NCBI GenBank assembly: GCA_016777545.1 | Contig: JADHRH010000041.1 | Location: forward strand, 1 to 7,908 | Direction of reading: 5' to 3' | Source: Candidatus Pelagibacter sp. | GTDB taxonomy: Bacteria > Pseudomonadota > Alphaproteobacteria > Pelagibacterales > Pelagibacteraceae | Length of the DNA: 7,908 nt | Position numbers and translations under genes: made by a program | Part shown: in pieces, positions 1-6,427 of the stretch | How the letters are laid out: each line of letters begins with the position of its first letter | Numbering within the stretch: the stretch's first letter is position 1 | The notes under the pieces: model-generated | The model's database searches: none | What the model was told of the DNA's origin: nothing | What the model saw: the letters and a program-made list of their open reading frames with translations, nothing else

Positions 1-2149
1 TTTTTGAAGGTCTAGAACCAATTGAAAGTTTACCCAAAGCTTTGTGAGGGGTTACAGTTCTAAAATATCTTATAAAATCTGATTTTTCATTAATGTTACT
101 TCTGTAAGATTTCATAGAAATTTCTGACATTTTTTCAATTAATTGTTTCCATTTTACCTTAGGTTCTGATGGAGGGTTTAATGTTGCTTGAACCACCGCA
201 CCTATATAACTACATAAATTATATTTTGCTAATGGTTCATAACCATATTTTTGCTGGATAACTTCACCTTGGTCTGTAATTCTAATTTTTCCATTAACTG
301 AATTTGCTGGCTGTGATTTTAATGTTGCTTGAATTGGTCCTCCACCACGCCCTGCAGATCCACCTCGTCCATGAAAAAAAGTAATGTCAATTTTGTACTT
401 CTTGGCCAATTTCAAAATTTCATCTTGTAATTTATATTGATGCCAACTAGCAGATAATTTACCAGCATCTTTACTCGAGTCTGAATAACCAATCATAATT
501 TCTTGTTTATAATTGATCGATTTTCTATACCAAGGCAACGAAAATAAACTGTTCATTATTGATTTGGCATTTCTCAAATCATCCAAAGTTTCAAATAAAG
601 GAACTACTCTTAATTTATTGACAATTTTGGCTTCTTTTTGCAAATAGGCAACAGATAATATATCTGATGCCGCTGAAGTCATTGAGATAACGTAGGCACC
701 CAAACATTCTTTAGGTTGATCAACAAGTACATTAAATGTAGACCAAACTTCTTTATTTTCTTTGTTTTTAAGTAAAGAATTTTTTATTAAATTTTTTTTA
801 CTTTTAATTCTTGAAGATAGAAAAGCAAGTTTTTCACTTTCATTCCATAAAAAATAGTCTTTATTGTATTTCTTTTTTACAATTTCTGAGATTAATTTGG
901 TATGTCTTGATGATTCTTGTCTAATATCTAATTTAGCTAAATTAATTCCAAAACATCTAGCCCTTCTAATTAAGTCCAGTAAATCACCTTCAGCAATATT
1001 TTCACTTTGGTTTTGGATTAGTGAGTCTCTTACAACTCTAAGAGGTGTTAAAATTTCACCAGTATTAGATAAAAGTTTTTTATGATCCAATGGTTCTTTA
1101 TTAACCAGATGTTCTTTTATCAAAATATGTGTTGCTCGTAATTTGTCCCTCAATGGTCTTAAAAAAACCCTATAGGGTTCAAATGTTTTACCTGTTATAT
1201 TTAATATTTGTGTAGAGCACTTTTTCATAGACAATGAACGTATTAAATTCGTTAATTGTTTTTCATATAGTTTTGCAGCTTCCCATCTAGATAAAAGTAA
1301 GGCTTCGCTAGTAACTTCTGCTGTAACATTTGGATTGCCGTCTCTATCACCACCCATCCATGATCCAAATTCAATTGGATTAAAGTTTCTAGGAAGTGAT
1401 TTTCCCATATTTTTAAGAAAGATGTTATTTAGTCTTCTATATACTTTGGGAATAGAGTCCCAAAGACTGTCTTCTATTACTGCCAATCCCCATCTTGCTT
1501 CTTCAGACGGTGTAGGTTTCGATCTTTTAAGCTCATCAGTGTTCCATATAATGGTTATTTCATTATATAAATCTTTATCTAAGGTTTTTAATTTTGATAG
1601 ATTTTTTTTATATAAATCTCTTTGTTCTAAAATTTTTATAATTTTGTTATATTTTTGTATTAGTGTTCTTCTTTTAACTTCTGTTGGGTGTGCTGTTAAA
1701 ACAATTCCAATATTTAGTTTTTTTGCAACATCATAAATTTTTTTATTGGTAATCTTTTTATCTTTAAAAAGTTTTTCAAATATTTCTTCAATAAAAATAT
1801 TTTTATTACTGTTTTTTTTATTATTTTCATATTCATCAAGTTTTCTTGATGCATCTGTAGTTTCTGACAGATTTATAAAGTTCATGAAATGATTAAAAGC
1901 CCTTGCTAACTTAAAGGTATTTTCAGGGTTTAGATTTTTAATTTTATTTAAAATATTTTTAAAGGGATCTTTGACGTGCTTATTGGCTAAATTTGCCTTG
2001 GAAAGTAATCTCGTATCTTCTACTAATTTAAAGAAACTTGGCCCCTCTTGTTTTTTAATTACCCTACCTAAAATGTCACCTAAGTATCTAACATCTTCTC
2101 TTAGTGATTTTGTCGGAATTCTTTCGTAATAAAGGTCTCTTTTAATCAT
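1..2149 (-). CDS. ppc: Phosphoenolpyruvate carboxylase, C-terminus cut by the left window edge
   Basis: Cytosolic enzyme that carboxylates phosphoenolpyruvate with bicarbonate to oxaloacetate, refilling the TCA cycle. The first 716 codons are present and open in one frame; the left edge cuts the gene, and about 165-200 residues are missing compared with the usual 880-930. Seen: LTAHPTE with the catalytic histidine at residue 154; GSWMGGDRDGNP at 262-273; GYSDSSKDAG with the conserved lysine at 560; FHGRGGSAGRGGGP from 592; TDQGE at 625-629; GSRPSK at 711-716, at the edge. All lie near their E. coli positions (His138, Lys546, His579). The N-terminal part also matches the family (LGDILG, then ARAFNHF). 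The ATG at 2149 is the only sensible start, because the preceding gene's TAA is in the same frame 9 bases upstream. No clear Shine-Dalgarno site is visible, so translation may depend on the upstream hydrolase gene. The C-terminal allosteric region is outside the window. Identity is very secure. Confidence 0.97.
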   Translation of the reverse strand, partial: MIKRDLYYERIPTKSLREDVRYLGDILGRVIKKQEGPSFFKLVEDTRLLSKANLANKHVKDPFKNILNKIKNLNPENTFKLARAFNHFMNFINLSETTDASRKLDEYENNKKNSNKNIFIEEIFEKLFKDKKITNKKIYDVAKKLNIGIVLTAHPTEVKRRTLIQKYNKIIKILEQRDLYKKNLSKLKTLDKDLYNEITIIWNTDELKRSKPTPSEEARWGLAVIEDSLWDSIPKVYRRLNNIFLKNMGKSLPRNFNPIEFGSWMGGDRDGNPNVTAEVTSEALLLSRWEAAKLYEKQLTNLIRSLSMKKCSTQILNITGKTFEPYRVFLRPLRDKLRATHILIKEHLVNKEPLDHKKLLSNTGEILTPLRVVRDSLIQNQSENIAEGDLLDLIRRARCFGINLAKLDIRQESSRHTKLISEIVKKKYNKDYFLWNESEKLAFLSSRIKSKKNLIKNSLLKNKENKEVWSTFNVLVDQPKECLGAYVISMTSAASDILSVAYLQKEAKIVNKLRVVPLFETLDDLRNAKSIMNSLFSLPWYRKSINYKQEIMIGYSDSSKDAGKLSASWHQYKLQDEILKLAKKYKIDITFFHGRGGSAGRGGGPIQATLKSQPANSVNGKIRITDQGEVIQQKYGYEPLAKYNLCSYIGAVVQATLNPPSEPKVKWKQLIEKMSEISMKSYRSNINEKSDFIRYFRTVTPHKALGKLSIGSRPSK

Positions 2150-2158
2150 CTTACTTAA

Positions 2159-3004
2159 TTATTGTTCTAGAATAACTTTAGAATTTTGCACACCCAAACT
2201 ATCAACATTTAGTCTCATCTCGTCACCTTCCCTAAGAAAAACAGGAGGATTCATGCCAAGACCAACTCCTGGAGGGGTGCCAGTTGTAACTATATCACCA
2301 GGCATTAATGTTATAAAACTTGTGATATGAGCTACCAAAAAGTTAAAATTAAAAATCATTTGATTGGTGTTACCTGTTTGATGTCTATTACCATTAACAT
2401 CTAGCGTTAAATTTAAATTATTAACGTCTTGAATTTCATCTTTAGTTACTAAATAAGGCCCTAAAGGTCCAAATGTATCACCAGATTTACCCTTTACCCA
2501 CTGACCTCCTTTTTCTTTTTGCCATTCACGTTCACTGATATCGTTACAAATACAATAACCAAAAATATAATCTTGTGCATCTTTTTCTAAAACTCTTTTT
2601 GCTTTTTTTCCTATGACAAAAGCAATTTCAACTTCATGATCTAATTTTTTTGAAGTCTTAGGAATAATCACATTGTCGTTTGGTCCAATTATAGAATGAA
2701 CTGACTTATTAAATAGAACTGGGTTGTCAGGTGTTTTTGCTCCTGTTTCTTTTGCATGCTCAACATAATTTAAGCCAATTGCAAAAAAATTTCCTGGTTT
2801 AGAAATACAAGACCCTATTCTTTCATTTTGATTTACCTCTTCCAGGTTCTCTAAATTTATATCTTTAATTTTATCTAAAGTTTCAAAATTAATAGTTTCT
2901 GAATTTAAATCTTTAATAATCGATGATAGATTTCTATATTTTCCATTTCTATCTAGTGCTACAGGAATTTCTTGACCTGTCTTTCCAATTCTTAAAAATT
3001 TCAT
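2159..3004 (-). CDS. FAH-family hydrolase, second copy (probable 2,4-diketo-3-deoxy sugar-acid hydrolase)
   Basis: 281-residue fumarylacetoacetate hydrolase-fold protein, predicted to cut a C-C bond of a 2,4-diketo acid using a divalent metal. Seen: FFAIGLNYVEHA at 73-84 with His83; the metal-ligand pattern HEVE with Glu124 and Glu126; CNDISERE with Asp155; the WVKGKSGDTFGP loop at 169-180; TGTPPGVG at 241-248. An N-terminal domain of about 65 residues precedes the catalytic domain, as in the 280-residue diketo-fuconate/rhamnonate hydrolase group. It aligns without gaps to the paralogue at 4809-5651, about 60% identical by hand count, with catalytic residues kept. Differences cluster at 86-105 and 220-231, and at Gly175 (His in the paralogue) and His208 (Met in the paralogue), so substrate preference may differ. 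The ATG overlaps the TGA of the upstream dehydrogenase (ATGA), indicating translational coupling. The fold is sure; the exact substrate is inferred. Related proteins are sometimes labelled ureidoglycolate lyase, which nothing here supports. Confidence 0.9.
   Translation of the reverse strand: MKFLRIGKTGQEIPVALDRNGKYRNLSSIIKDLNSETINFETLDKIKDINLENLEEVNQNERIGSCISKPGNFFAIGLNYVEHAKETGAKTPDNPVLFNKSVHSIIGPNDNVIIPKTSKKLDHEVEIAFVIGKKAKRVLEKDAQDYIFGYCICNDISEREWQKEKGGQWVKGKSGDTFGPLGPYLVTKDEIQDVNNLNLTLDVNGNRHQTGNTNQMIFNFNFLVAHITSFITLMPGDIVTTGTPPGVGLGMNPPVFLREGDEMRLNVDSLGVQNSKVILEQ
3001..3004 (-). other. ATGA stop-start overlap coupling two genes
   Basis: The TGA ending the beta-hydroxyacid dehydrogenase and the ATG opening the second FAH hydrolase share bases in the sequence ATGA. 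No Shine-Dalgarno sequence is visible in the A-rich stretch before it, so the hydrolase is probably translated by reinitiation and made in step with the dehydrogenase. Confidence 0.8.
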
Positions 3005-3870
3005 TTTTTATTTATTTTTTCTATTGCTTTATATAAAGAGCTATGATCTGTATTTCCCTGACCATCTGCTACTAAATCTTTATACATTTCTTTAACTAAA
3101 CTAGAAATAGGCAAATGAGTTTCAGCTGCTTTTCCAGCATTAATAATGTTAGTCATATCTTTTAGTTGTGTTGTAGTTTTTCCTTTTGGGGTAAAATCTT
3201 TGTTGATCATTCTTTTTCCATGAGTTTGCAATATTTTACTATCAGCCCAACCCCCTGATAAAGCTTCAATCATTTTATTTGGGTTAGTGCCTGATTTCTC
3301 ACATAATGTAACAGCTTCTGCTACAGCTCCAATGGTAACACCAACAATTATTTGATTTGCTAGTTTTGAAATTTGACCAGAGGAAACAGGTCCAACTAAA
3401 GTTGGGTTGCCTAATATTTTAAGAAGATCATAACATTGTTTAAATGTTTCTTCATCACCGCCTACCATAATAGCAAGAGAGGCTTCTTCTGCACCAATTG
3501 TTCCGCCAGATACAGGTGCATCTAAATAATTAATATTTTTTTCTTTTAAAATCTTAAAATATTTTTTTGTAATAACGGGGTTAACTGAGCTCATATCAAT
3601 TACAGTCGCTCCCTCTTTAATATTAGATATAAACTCATCACTGCCCATTACCTTTTCTACTGCAGCATCATCTGTAAGCATCGTAATAATTACATCAGAA
3701 TTTGTAACAACGTCTTTGATGGATGTAGATATTTCTGCTCCAAATTCTTTTAATCTATCTGCTTTATCTTGAGATCTATTATAAGCTCTTAAGTTAAAGC
3801 CTGATTTAAGAAGGTTTTTTGCCATTGGAAACCCCATAAGACCAATTCCAATAAAGCTAATATTCTGCAT
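3001..3870 (-). CDS. Beta-hydroxyacid dehydrogenase (3-hydroxyisobutyrate dehydrogenase / tartronate semialdehyde reductase family)
   Basis: 289-residue NAD(P)-dependent oxidoreductase that interconverts a beta-hydroxy acid and its semialdehyde. Seen: N-terminal Rossmann signature FIGIGLMGFPMAKNL at 6-20; the substrate loop DAPVSGG at 117-123, followed by GAEEASLAIMVGG; the helix GQISKLANQ with catalytic Lys169 and Asn172; and the late Lys237-Asp238 pair typical of the family. Length is normal. After the second Rossmann strand the sequence reads Asn31-Arg32-Ser33, not an acidic residue, which in this family generally suggests NADP(H) preference. The ATG at 3870 follows a 55-base gap; the 3' end overlaps the next hydrolase by 4 bases. 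In this context it may reduce tartronate semialdehyde or another aldehyde acid made from the two- or three-carbon product of sugar cleavage, or act on a sugar-acid intermediate directly. No valine-degradation genes adjoin, so the 3-hydroxyisobutyrate role is not favoured. Family is secure, substrate unknown. Confidence 0.92.
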   Translation of the reverse strand: MQNISFIGIGLMGFPMAKNLLKSGFNLRAYNRSQDKADRLKEFGAEISTSIKDVVTNSDVIITMLTDDAAVEKVMGSDEFISNIKEGATVIDMSSVNPVITKKYFKILKEKNINYLDAPVSGGTIGAEEASLAIMVGGDEETFKQCYDLLKILGNPTLVGPVSSGQISKLANQIIVGVTIGAVAEAVTLCEKSGTNPNKMIEALSGGWADSKILQTHGKRMINKDFTPKGKTTTQLKDMTNIINAGKAAETHLPISSLVKEMYKDLVADGQGNTDHSSLYKAIEKINKK

Positions 3871-3876
3871 ATGATT

Positions 3877-3893
3877 TATTATATCCTATAATA
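3877..3893 (-). promoter_or_regulatory. AT-only hairpin with GGA loop upstream of the beta-hydroxyacid dehydrogenase
   Basis: A perfect 7-base inverted repeat, TATTATA-GGA-TATAATA on the minus strand, begins six bases before the ATG at 3870, inside the only sizeable gap of the cluster (3871-3925, 55 bases). The loop GGA is the only Shine-Dalgarno-like triplet before that ATG, but it lies 13 bases away, farther than usual. The downstream arm also contains TATAAT, a -10-like hexamer, with no good -35 at 17 bases (TGTAGT). It could be a weak hairpin exposing a ribosome site, an internal promoter, or chance in AT-rich DNA. Confidence 0.25.
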
Positions 3894-3925
3894 TTTTTAA
3901 ACTACACTTAATCACTTTGTAATTT

Positions 3926-4807
3926 TTATATTTTAAAGGATTTTGACTTAATCCCCTTAACATTTGTTTTAATTTTAAAAAAAGAGCCTGAAAGTTTATA
4001 TTTCTTAATTTCATTTTTAGTCATACCCTTTAAGGCAGTTGATATATAAATTTCATTATTACTCAATCCACCAAACGTACAATTAGTAATATTTTTTGCT
4101 GGTAATTCAATTTTGTGAATTTTTTTACCTCTTGAATTATAAACAGAAATACATGCTCCACCATAATGACAAATCCAAACATTTTTTTTTGAATCAATTG
4201 TCATTCCATCGGGTGAGCCATCTATTTTTGAAAATTTTAAAAATTTTGTCTTTTTAATTATCTTGTGTTTTTTATTTATTCTAATTTTATAAATTGTTTT
4301 ACTTCGACTATCAGTATGTAAGAAGTTTTCAGAGTTAATAAAAGCAGGACCATTTGTAATATAGTATTTTGTATCGACTTTATGAATATTAAGTTTTTTA
4401 TCTAAGCAATATAAAGATCCATTTTTAATGTTTCTCTCAAGATTATCCATAGTACCAAACCACAATCTACCTTCAGGATCAATTTTTCCATCATTTATTC
4501 TATTTAGAGGTTTGTCTTCTTCAATTGGAATAGATCTAATAGTTTCTTTATTTTTTAGATTAACAATTCTAAGCTCTGATTGTAAACCAAGTATAAAGAT
4601 ATCTTTTTTAATGTGAGCTAGAAACCCAATTTCTTTATTAATCTTTATAATTCTTCTTTTATTAGTTTTAACATTTAAAGTAAAAATCTTTTTTTTCTTA
4701 ATATCAACAAAGTAAATTGAATTATGTGATGGCACCCATAAGGTGCCTTCACCTAATATTGTTTTCGAATTCCATATAACTTTGGGCTTTGAAGTTATGA
4801 TATTCAA
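3926..4807 (-). CDS. SMP-30/gluconolactonase-family sugar lactonase
   Basis: 293-residue six-bladed beta-propeller protein of the SMP-30/gluconolactonase/LRE family, predicted to hydrolyse an aldonolactone to its sugar acid with a divalent metal. Seen: GEGTLW with metal ligand Glu20; RINDGKIDPEGRLWFGTMD at 103-121, the family hallmark, with Arg103 and Asn105 expected to bind substrate; ITNGPAF with Asn152; SPDGMTID with Asp200; and TNCTFGGL near 241-248. Glu20, Asn152 and Asp200 match Glu18, Asn154 and Asp204 of mammalian SMP-30, so the active site looks intact. No signal peptide, so cytosolic. The protein is very rich in lysine and isoleucine. The start is TTG at 4807, one base after the TAA of the upstream hydrolase; no ATG lies nearby, and an upstream in-frame TAG at 4817-4819 bars a longer ATG-started form (a CTG at 4816 is possible). 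It would supply the aldonate for the dehydratase. Specific sugar not determinable. Confidence 0.9.
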   Translation of the reverse strand: MNIITSKPKVIWNSKTILGEGTLWVPSHNSIYFVDIKKKKIFTLNVKTNKRRIIKINKEIGFLAHIKKDIFILGLQSELRIVNLKNKETIRSIPIEEDKPLNRINDGKIDPEGRLWFGTMDNLERNIKNGSLYCLDKKLNIHKVDTKYYITNGPAFINSENFLHTDSRSKTIYKIRINKKHKIIKKTKFLKFSKIDGSPDGMTIDSKKNVWICHYGGACISVYNSRGKKIHKIELPAKNITNCTFGGLSNNEIYISTALKGMTKNEIKKYKLSGSFFKIKTNVKGIKSKSFKI

Positions 4808-4808
4808 A

Positions 4809-5651
4809 TTATTCAGCTACAACTTTTGAGTTTTGTTCACCTAAATTATCAATTGATAATCTAATTGTGTCACCTGCTTTTAAAAATACCTGTGGTTTTT
4901 TTCCCATACCTACTCCTGGAGGTGTTCCAGTCGTAATGATATCACCCGCTTGTAACGTCATGTACTTACTTAAATATGAAACAATAAAGAACACATTAAA
5001 AATCATTTTATCTGTGTTTCCAGTTTGCATTCTTTGCCCATTAACATCTAAGCTTAAATTAAGACTGTTAATGTCGGAGATTTCATTCTTGGTAACTAAA
5101 TAAGGTCCAATTGGTCCATAAGTATCATGTGATTTTCCTTTAACCCATTGTCCCATTTTTTTAAGTTGCCATTCTCTTTCACTCACATCGTTTACTAAAC
5201 AATATCCAAGAATGTGATTTTCAGCCTCTTTTTCACTAATATTTTTAGTGTCTTTTCCGATAATTATTCCCAATTCTACTTCCCAATCAAGCTCTTTTGA
5301 ATCTTTTGAAATTTCAATATCATCGTTAGGACCATTAATTGAGCTTGTCGCTTTCATGAATACAATAGGTTCTGATGGAGCATCCATACCAGATTCTGCT
5401 GCATGGTCAGAATAATTTAAACCAATTGCTACAAACTTTCCTGGTTTATTAATACAAGCTCCTATTCTCTCAGAATTTGAAATTTCAGGTAAACTTTCTA
5501 AATCTATACTTTCTAATTTTTTAATAGTTTCAAAATTTACAGTATCTGAATTTAAATCAGTAATATGAGAACTTAAATCTCTAAATTTTCCATTTTTATC
5601 TAATGCTGCTGGTTTTTCTTTTCCTTTAACACCTACTCTTAATAGTTTCAT
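4809..5651 (-). CDS. FAH-family hydrolase, first copy (probable 2,4-diketo-3-deoxy sugar-acid hydrolase)
   Basis: 280-residue fumarylacetoacetate hydrolase-family enzyme, predicted to perform the last step of a non-phosphorylative sugar route: cleavage of a 2,4-diketo-3-deoxy aldonate to pyruvate plus lactate (6-deoxyhexose) or glycolate (pentose). Seen: FVAIGLNYSDHAAESG from 73 with His83; WEVELGIIIG with metal ligands Glu124 and Glu126; VNDVSERE with Asp155; WVKGKSHDTYGP at 169-180; TGTPPGVGMG at 241-250. Length and domain order match the diketo-fuconate/diketo-rhamnonate hydrolase group, and its MKATSSINGPNDD and VSYLSKYMTL segments look, from memory, more like that group than those of the second copy at 2159-3004. 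It follows the SDR gene by 21 bases, with a Shine-Dalgarno-like AAAGGT before the ATG at 5651; this adjacency supports the SDR product being its substrate. The TAA is followed after one base by the lactonase TTG start. Fold certain, pathway role likely. Confidence 0.92.
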   Translation of the reverse strand: MKLLRVGVKGKEKPAALDKNGKFRDLSSHITDLNSDTVNFETIKKLESIDLESLPEISNSERIGACINKPGKFVAIGLNYSDHAAESGMDAPSEPIVFMKATSSINGPNDDIEISKDSKELDWEVELGIIIGKDTKNISEKEAENHILGYCLVNDVSEREWQLKKMGQWVKGKSHDTYGPIGPYLVTKNEISDINSLNLSLDVNGQRMQTGNTDKMIFNVFFIVSYLSKYMTLQAGDIITTGTPPGVGMGKKPQVFLKAGDTIRLSIDNLGEQNSKVVAE

Positions 5652-5656
5652 AATTT

Positions 5657-5662
5657 ACCTTT
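5657..5662 (-). promoter_or_regulatory. Ribosome binding site of the first FAH hydrolase gene
   Basis: AAAGGT on the minus strand, five bases before the ATG at 5651, inside the 21-base gap after the SDR gene. It supports the ATG start and independent ribosome loading on this gene. Confidence 0.6.
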
Positions 5663-5672
5663 TCTTAATTTA

Positions 5673-6416
5673 TTAAATTGAAATTCCACCATCAACAGAA
5701 ATTGTTGTTCCTGTAGTAAATGTTGCATCGTCTCCAGCTAAATAAACTGCTACAGCAGCTATTTCTTCTGCTGTTCCTAGTCTTCCCATTGGTTGTCTTG
5801 CTATAAAATCTTTCTTTGCTTGTACCGGGTCCGGGCTTTGATTAACTCTATCTTGCCAAGAAGGTGAAAATACTGTTCCTGGTGCAATAGAATTGCATCT
5901 AATATTTTGTTTTACAAAATCTGCAGCTATTGATTTAGTTAAGCCAATTACTGCTCCTTTTGTAGTTCCGTAAACAAATCTATTTGGAAAACCTTTAAGG
6001 CTAGAGGCGCATGACGAAACGTTAATTATACTTCCACCATTTTGCTTAACCATTAAAGGTAAAATTGCTTTACACATTTGATACATAGATTTGACATTTA
6101 CATCAAAAGAAAAATCCCAATCTTTTTCTTCACAATCTAGAATAGTTCCATGGTGAACAAAGCCCACTGCATTGAACAAAACATCAACTCTATCAACACT
6201 TTTCATAAATTCTGAAATAGCATTATTGTCTGTTGAATCTAAAGTTTGAACTTTAATTTTAGGATATTCTTTATTTAATTCAGCTAAAGTTTTATTATTT
6301 AAATCTGTTGCAGTTACATTTGCTCCTTCATTATGAAATGCTATAGCCGTTGCTTTACCAATTCCCTGGCCTGCAGCTGTTACAATAATATTTTTACCTT
6401 CTAGTCGATTGCTCAT
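5673..6416 (-). CDS. SDR dehydrogenase, probable 2-keto-3-deoxy sugar-acid 4-dehydrogenase (DHRS6-like)
   Basis: 247-residue classical short-chain dehydrogenase/reductase, predicted to oxidise C4 of a 2-keto-3-deoxy sugar acid to the 2,4-diketo acid. Seen: nucleotide-binding TAAGQGIG at 13-20; Asp38 after the second strand, favouring NAD; FNAVG at 81-85 in place of the usual NNAG; Asn107; catalytic Ser135, Tyr149 and Lys153 (YGTTK); CNSIAPGTV after the active site; C-terminal VDGG. The stretches VLFNAVGFVHHGT and LDCEEKDWDF closely resemble human DHRS6/BDH2 and its bacterial relatives, which include 2-keto-3-deoxy-L-fuconate dehydrogenases. Arg146, Arg190 and Arg207 align with arginines of DHRS6 thought to hold the substrate carboxylate (recalled, not computed). 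The gene starts at the ATG at 6416, 11 bases after the dehydratase stop, with an AAGGAA ribosome site. Position between dehydratase and hydrolase fits this role. A hydroxybutyrate dehydrogenase is the main alternative. Confidence 0.9.
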   Translation of the reverse strand: MSNRLEGKNIIVTAAGQGIGKATAIAFHNEGANVTATDLNNKTLAELNKEYPKIKVQTLDSTDNNAISEFMKSVDRVDVLFNAVGFVHHGTILDCEEKDWDFSFDVNVKSMYQMCKAILPLMVKQNGGSIINVSSCASSLKGFPNRFVYGTTKGAVIGLTKSIAADFVKQNIRCNSIAPGTVFSPSWQDRVNQSPDPVQAKKDFIARQPMGRLGTAEEIAAVAVYLAGDDATFTTGTTISVDGGISI

Positions 6417-6420
6417 GTTT

Positions 6421-6426
6421 TTCCTT
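6421..6426 (-). promoter_or_regulatory. Ribosome binding site of the SDR gene
   Basis: AAGGAA on the minus strand, four bases before the ATG at 6416 and just after the dehydratase TAA at 6428-6430. It is among the clearest Shine-Dalgarno sequences in the window and supports that start codon. Confidence 0.65.
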
Positions 6427-6427
6427 T

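Noticed and set aside
1335..1736. Plus-strand open frame of 133 codons
   Set aside because: It lies wholly antisense to conserved ppc motifs (residues 139-272, including the active-site His154) and its translation has no recognisable domain. The same holds for the other plus-strand frames at 864, 4428, 4867 and 6409.
1..2149. Frameshift or pseudogene in ppc
   Set aside because: The start, HPTE, GGDRDGNP, YSDSSKDAG, HGRGG, TDQGE and GSRPSK motifs were checked by position and all fall in one uninterrupted frame; the gene is only cut by the window edge.
3878..3906. Sigma-70-type promoter before the beta-hydroxyacid dehydrogenase
   Set aside because: TATAAT is present but the hexamer 17 bases upstream (TGTAGT) matches the -35 consensus poorly, and TATAAT is common by chance in DNA this AT-rich.
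2159..5651. Ureidoglycolate lyase as the function of either FAH protein
   Set aside because: This label is often given to FAH proteins of this length, but no purine or allantoin genes adjoin; the neighbours are sugar-acid enzymes.
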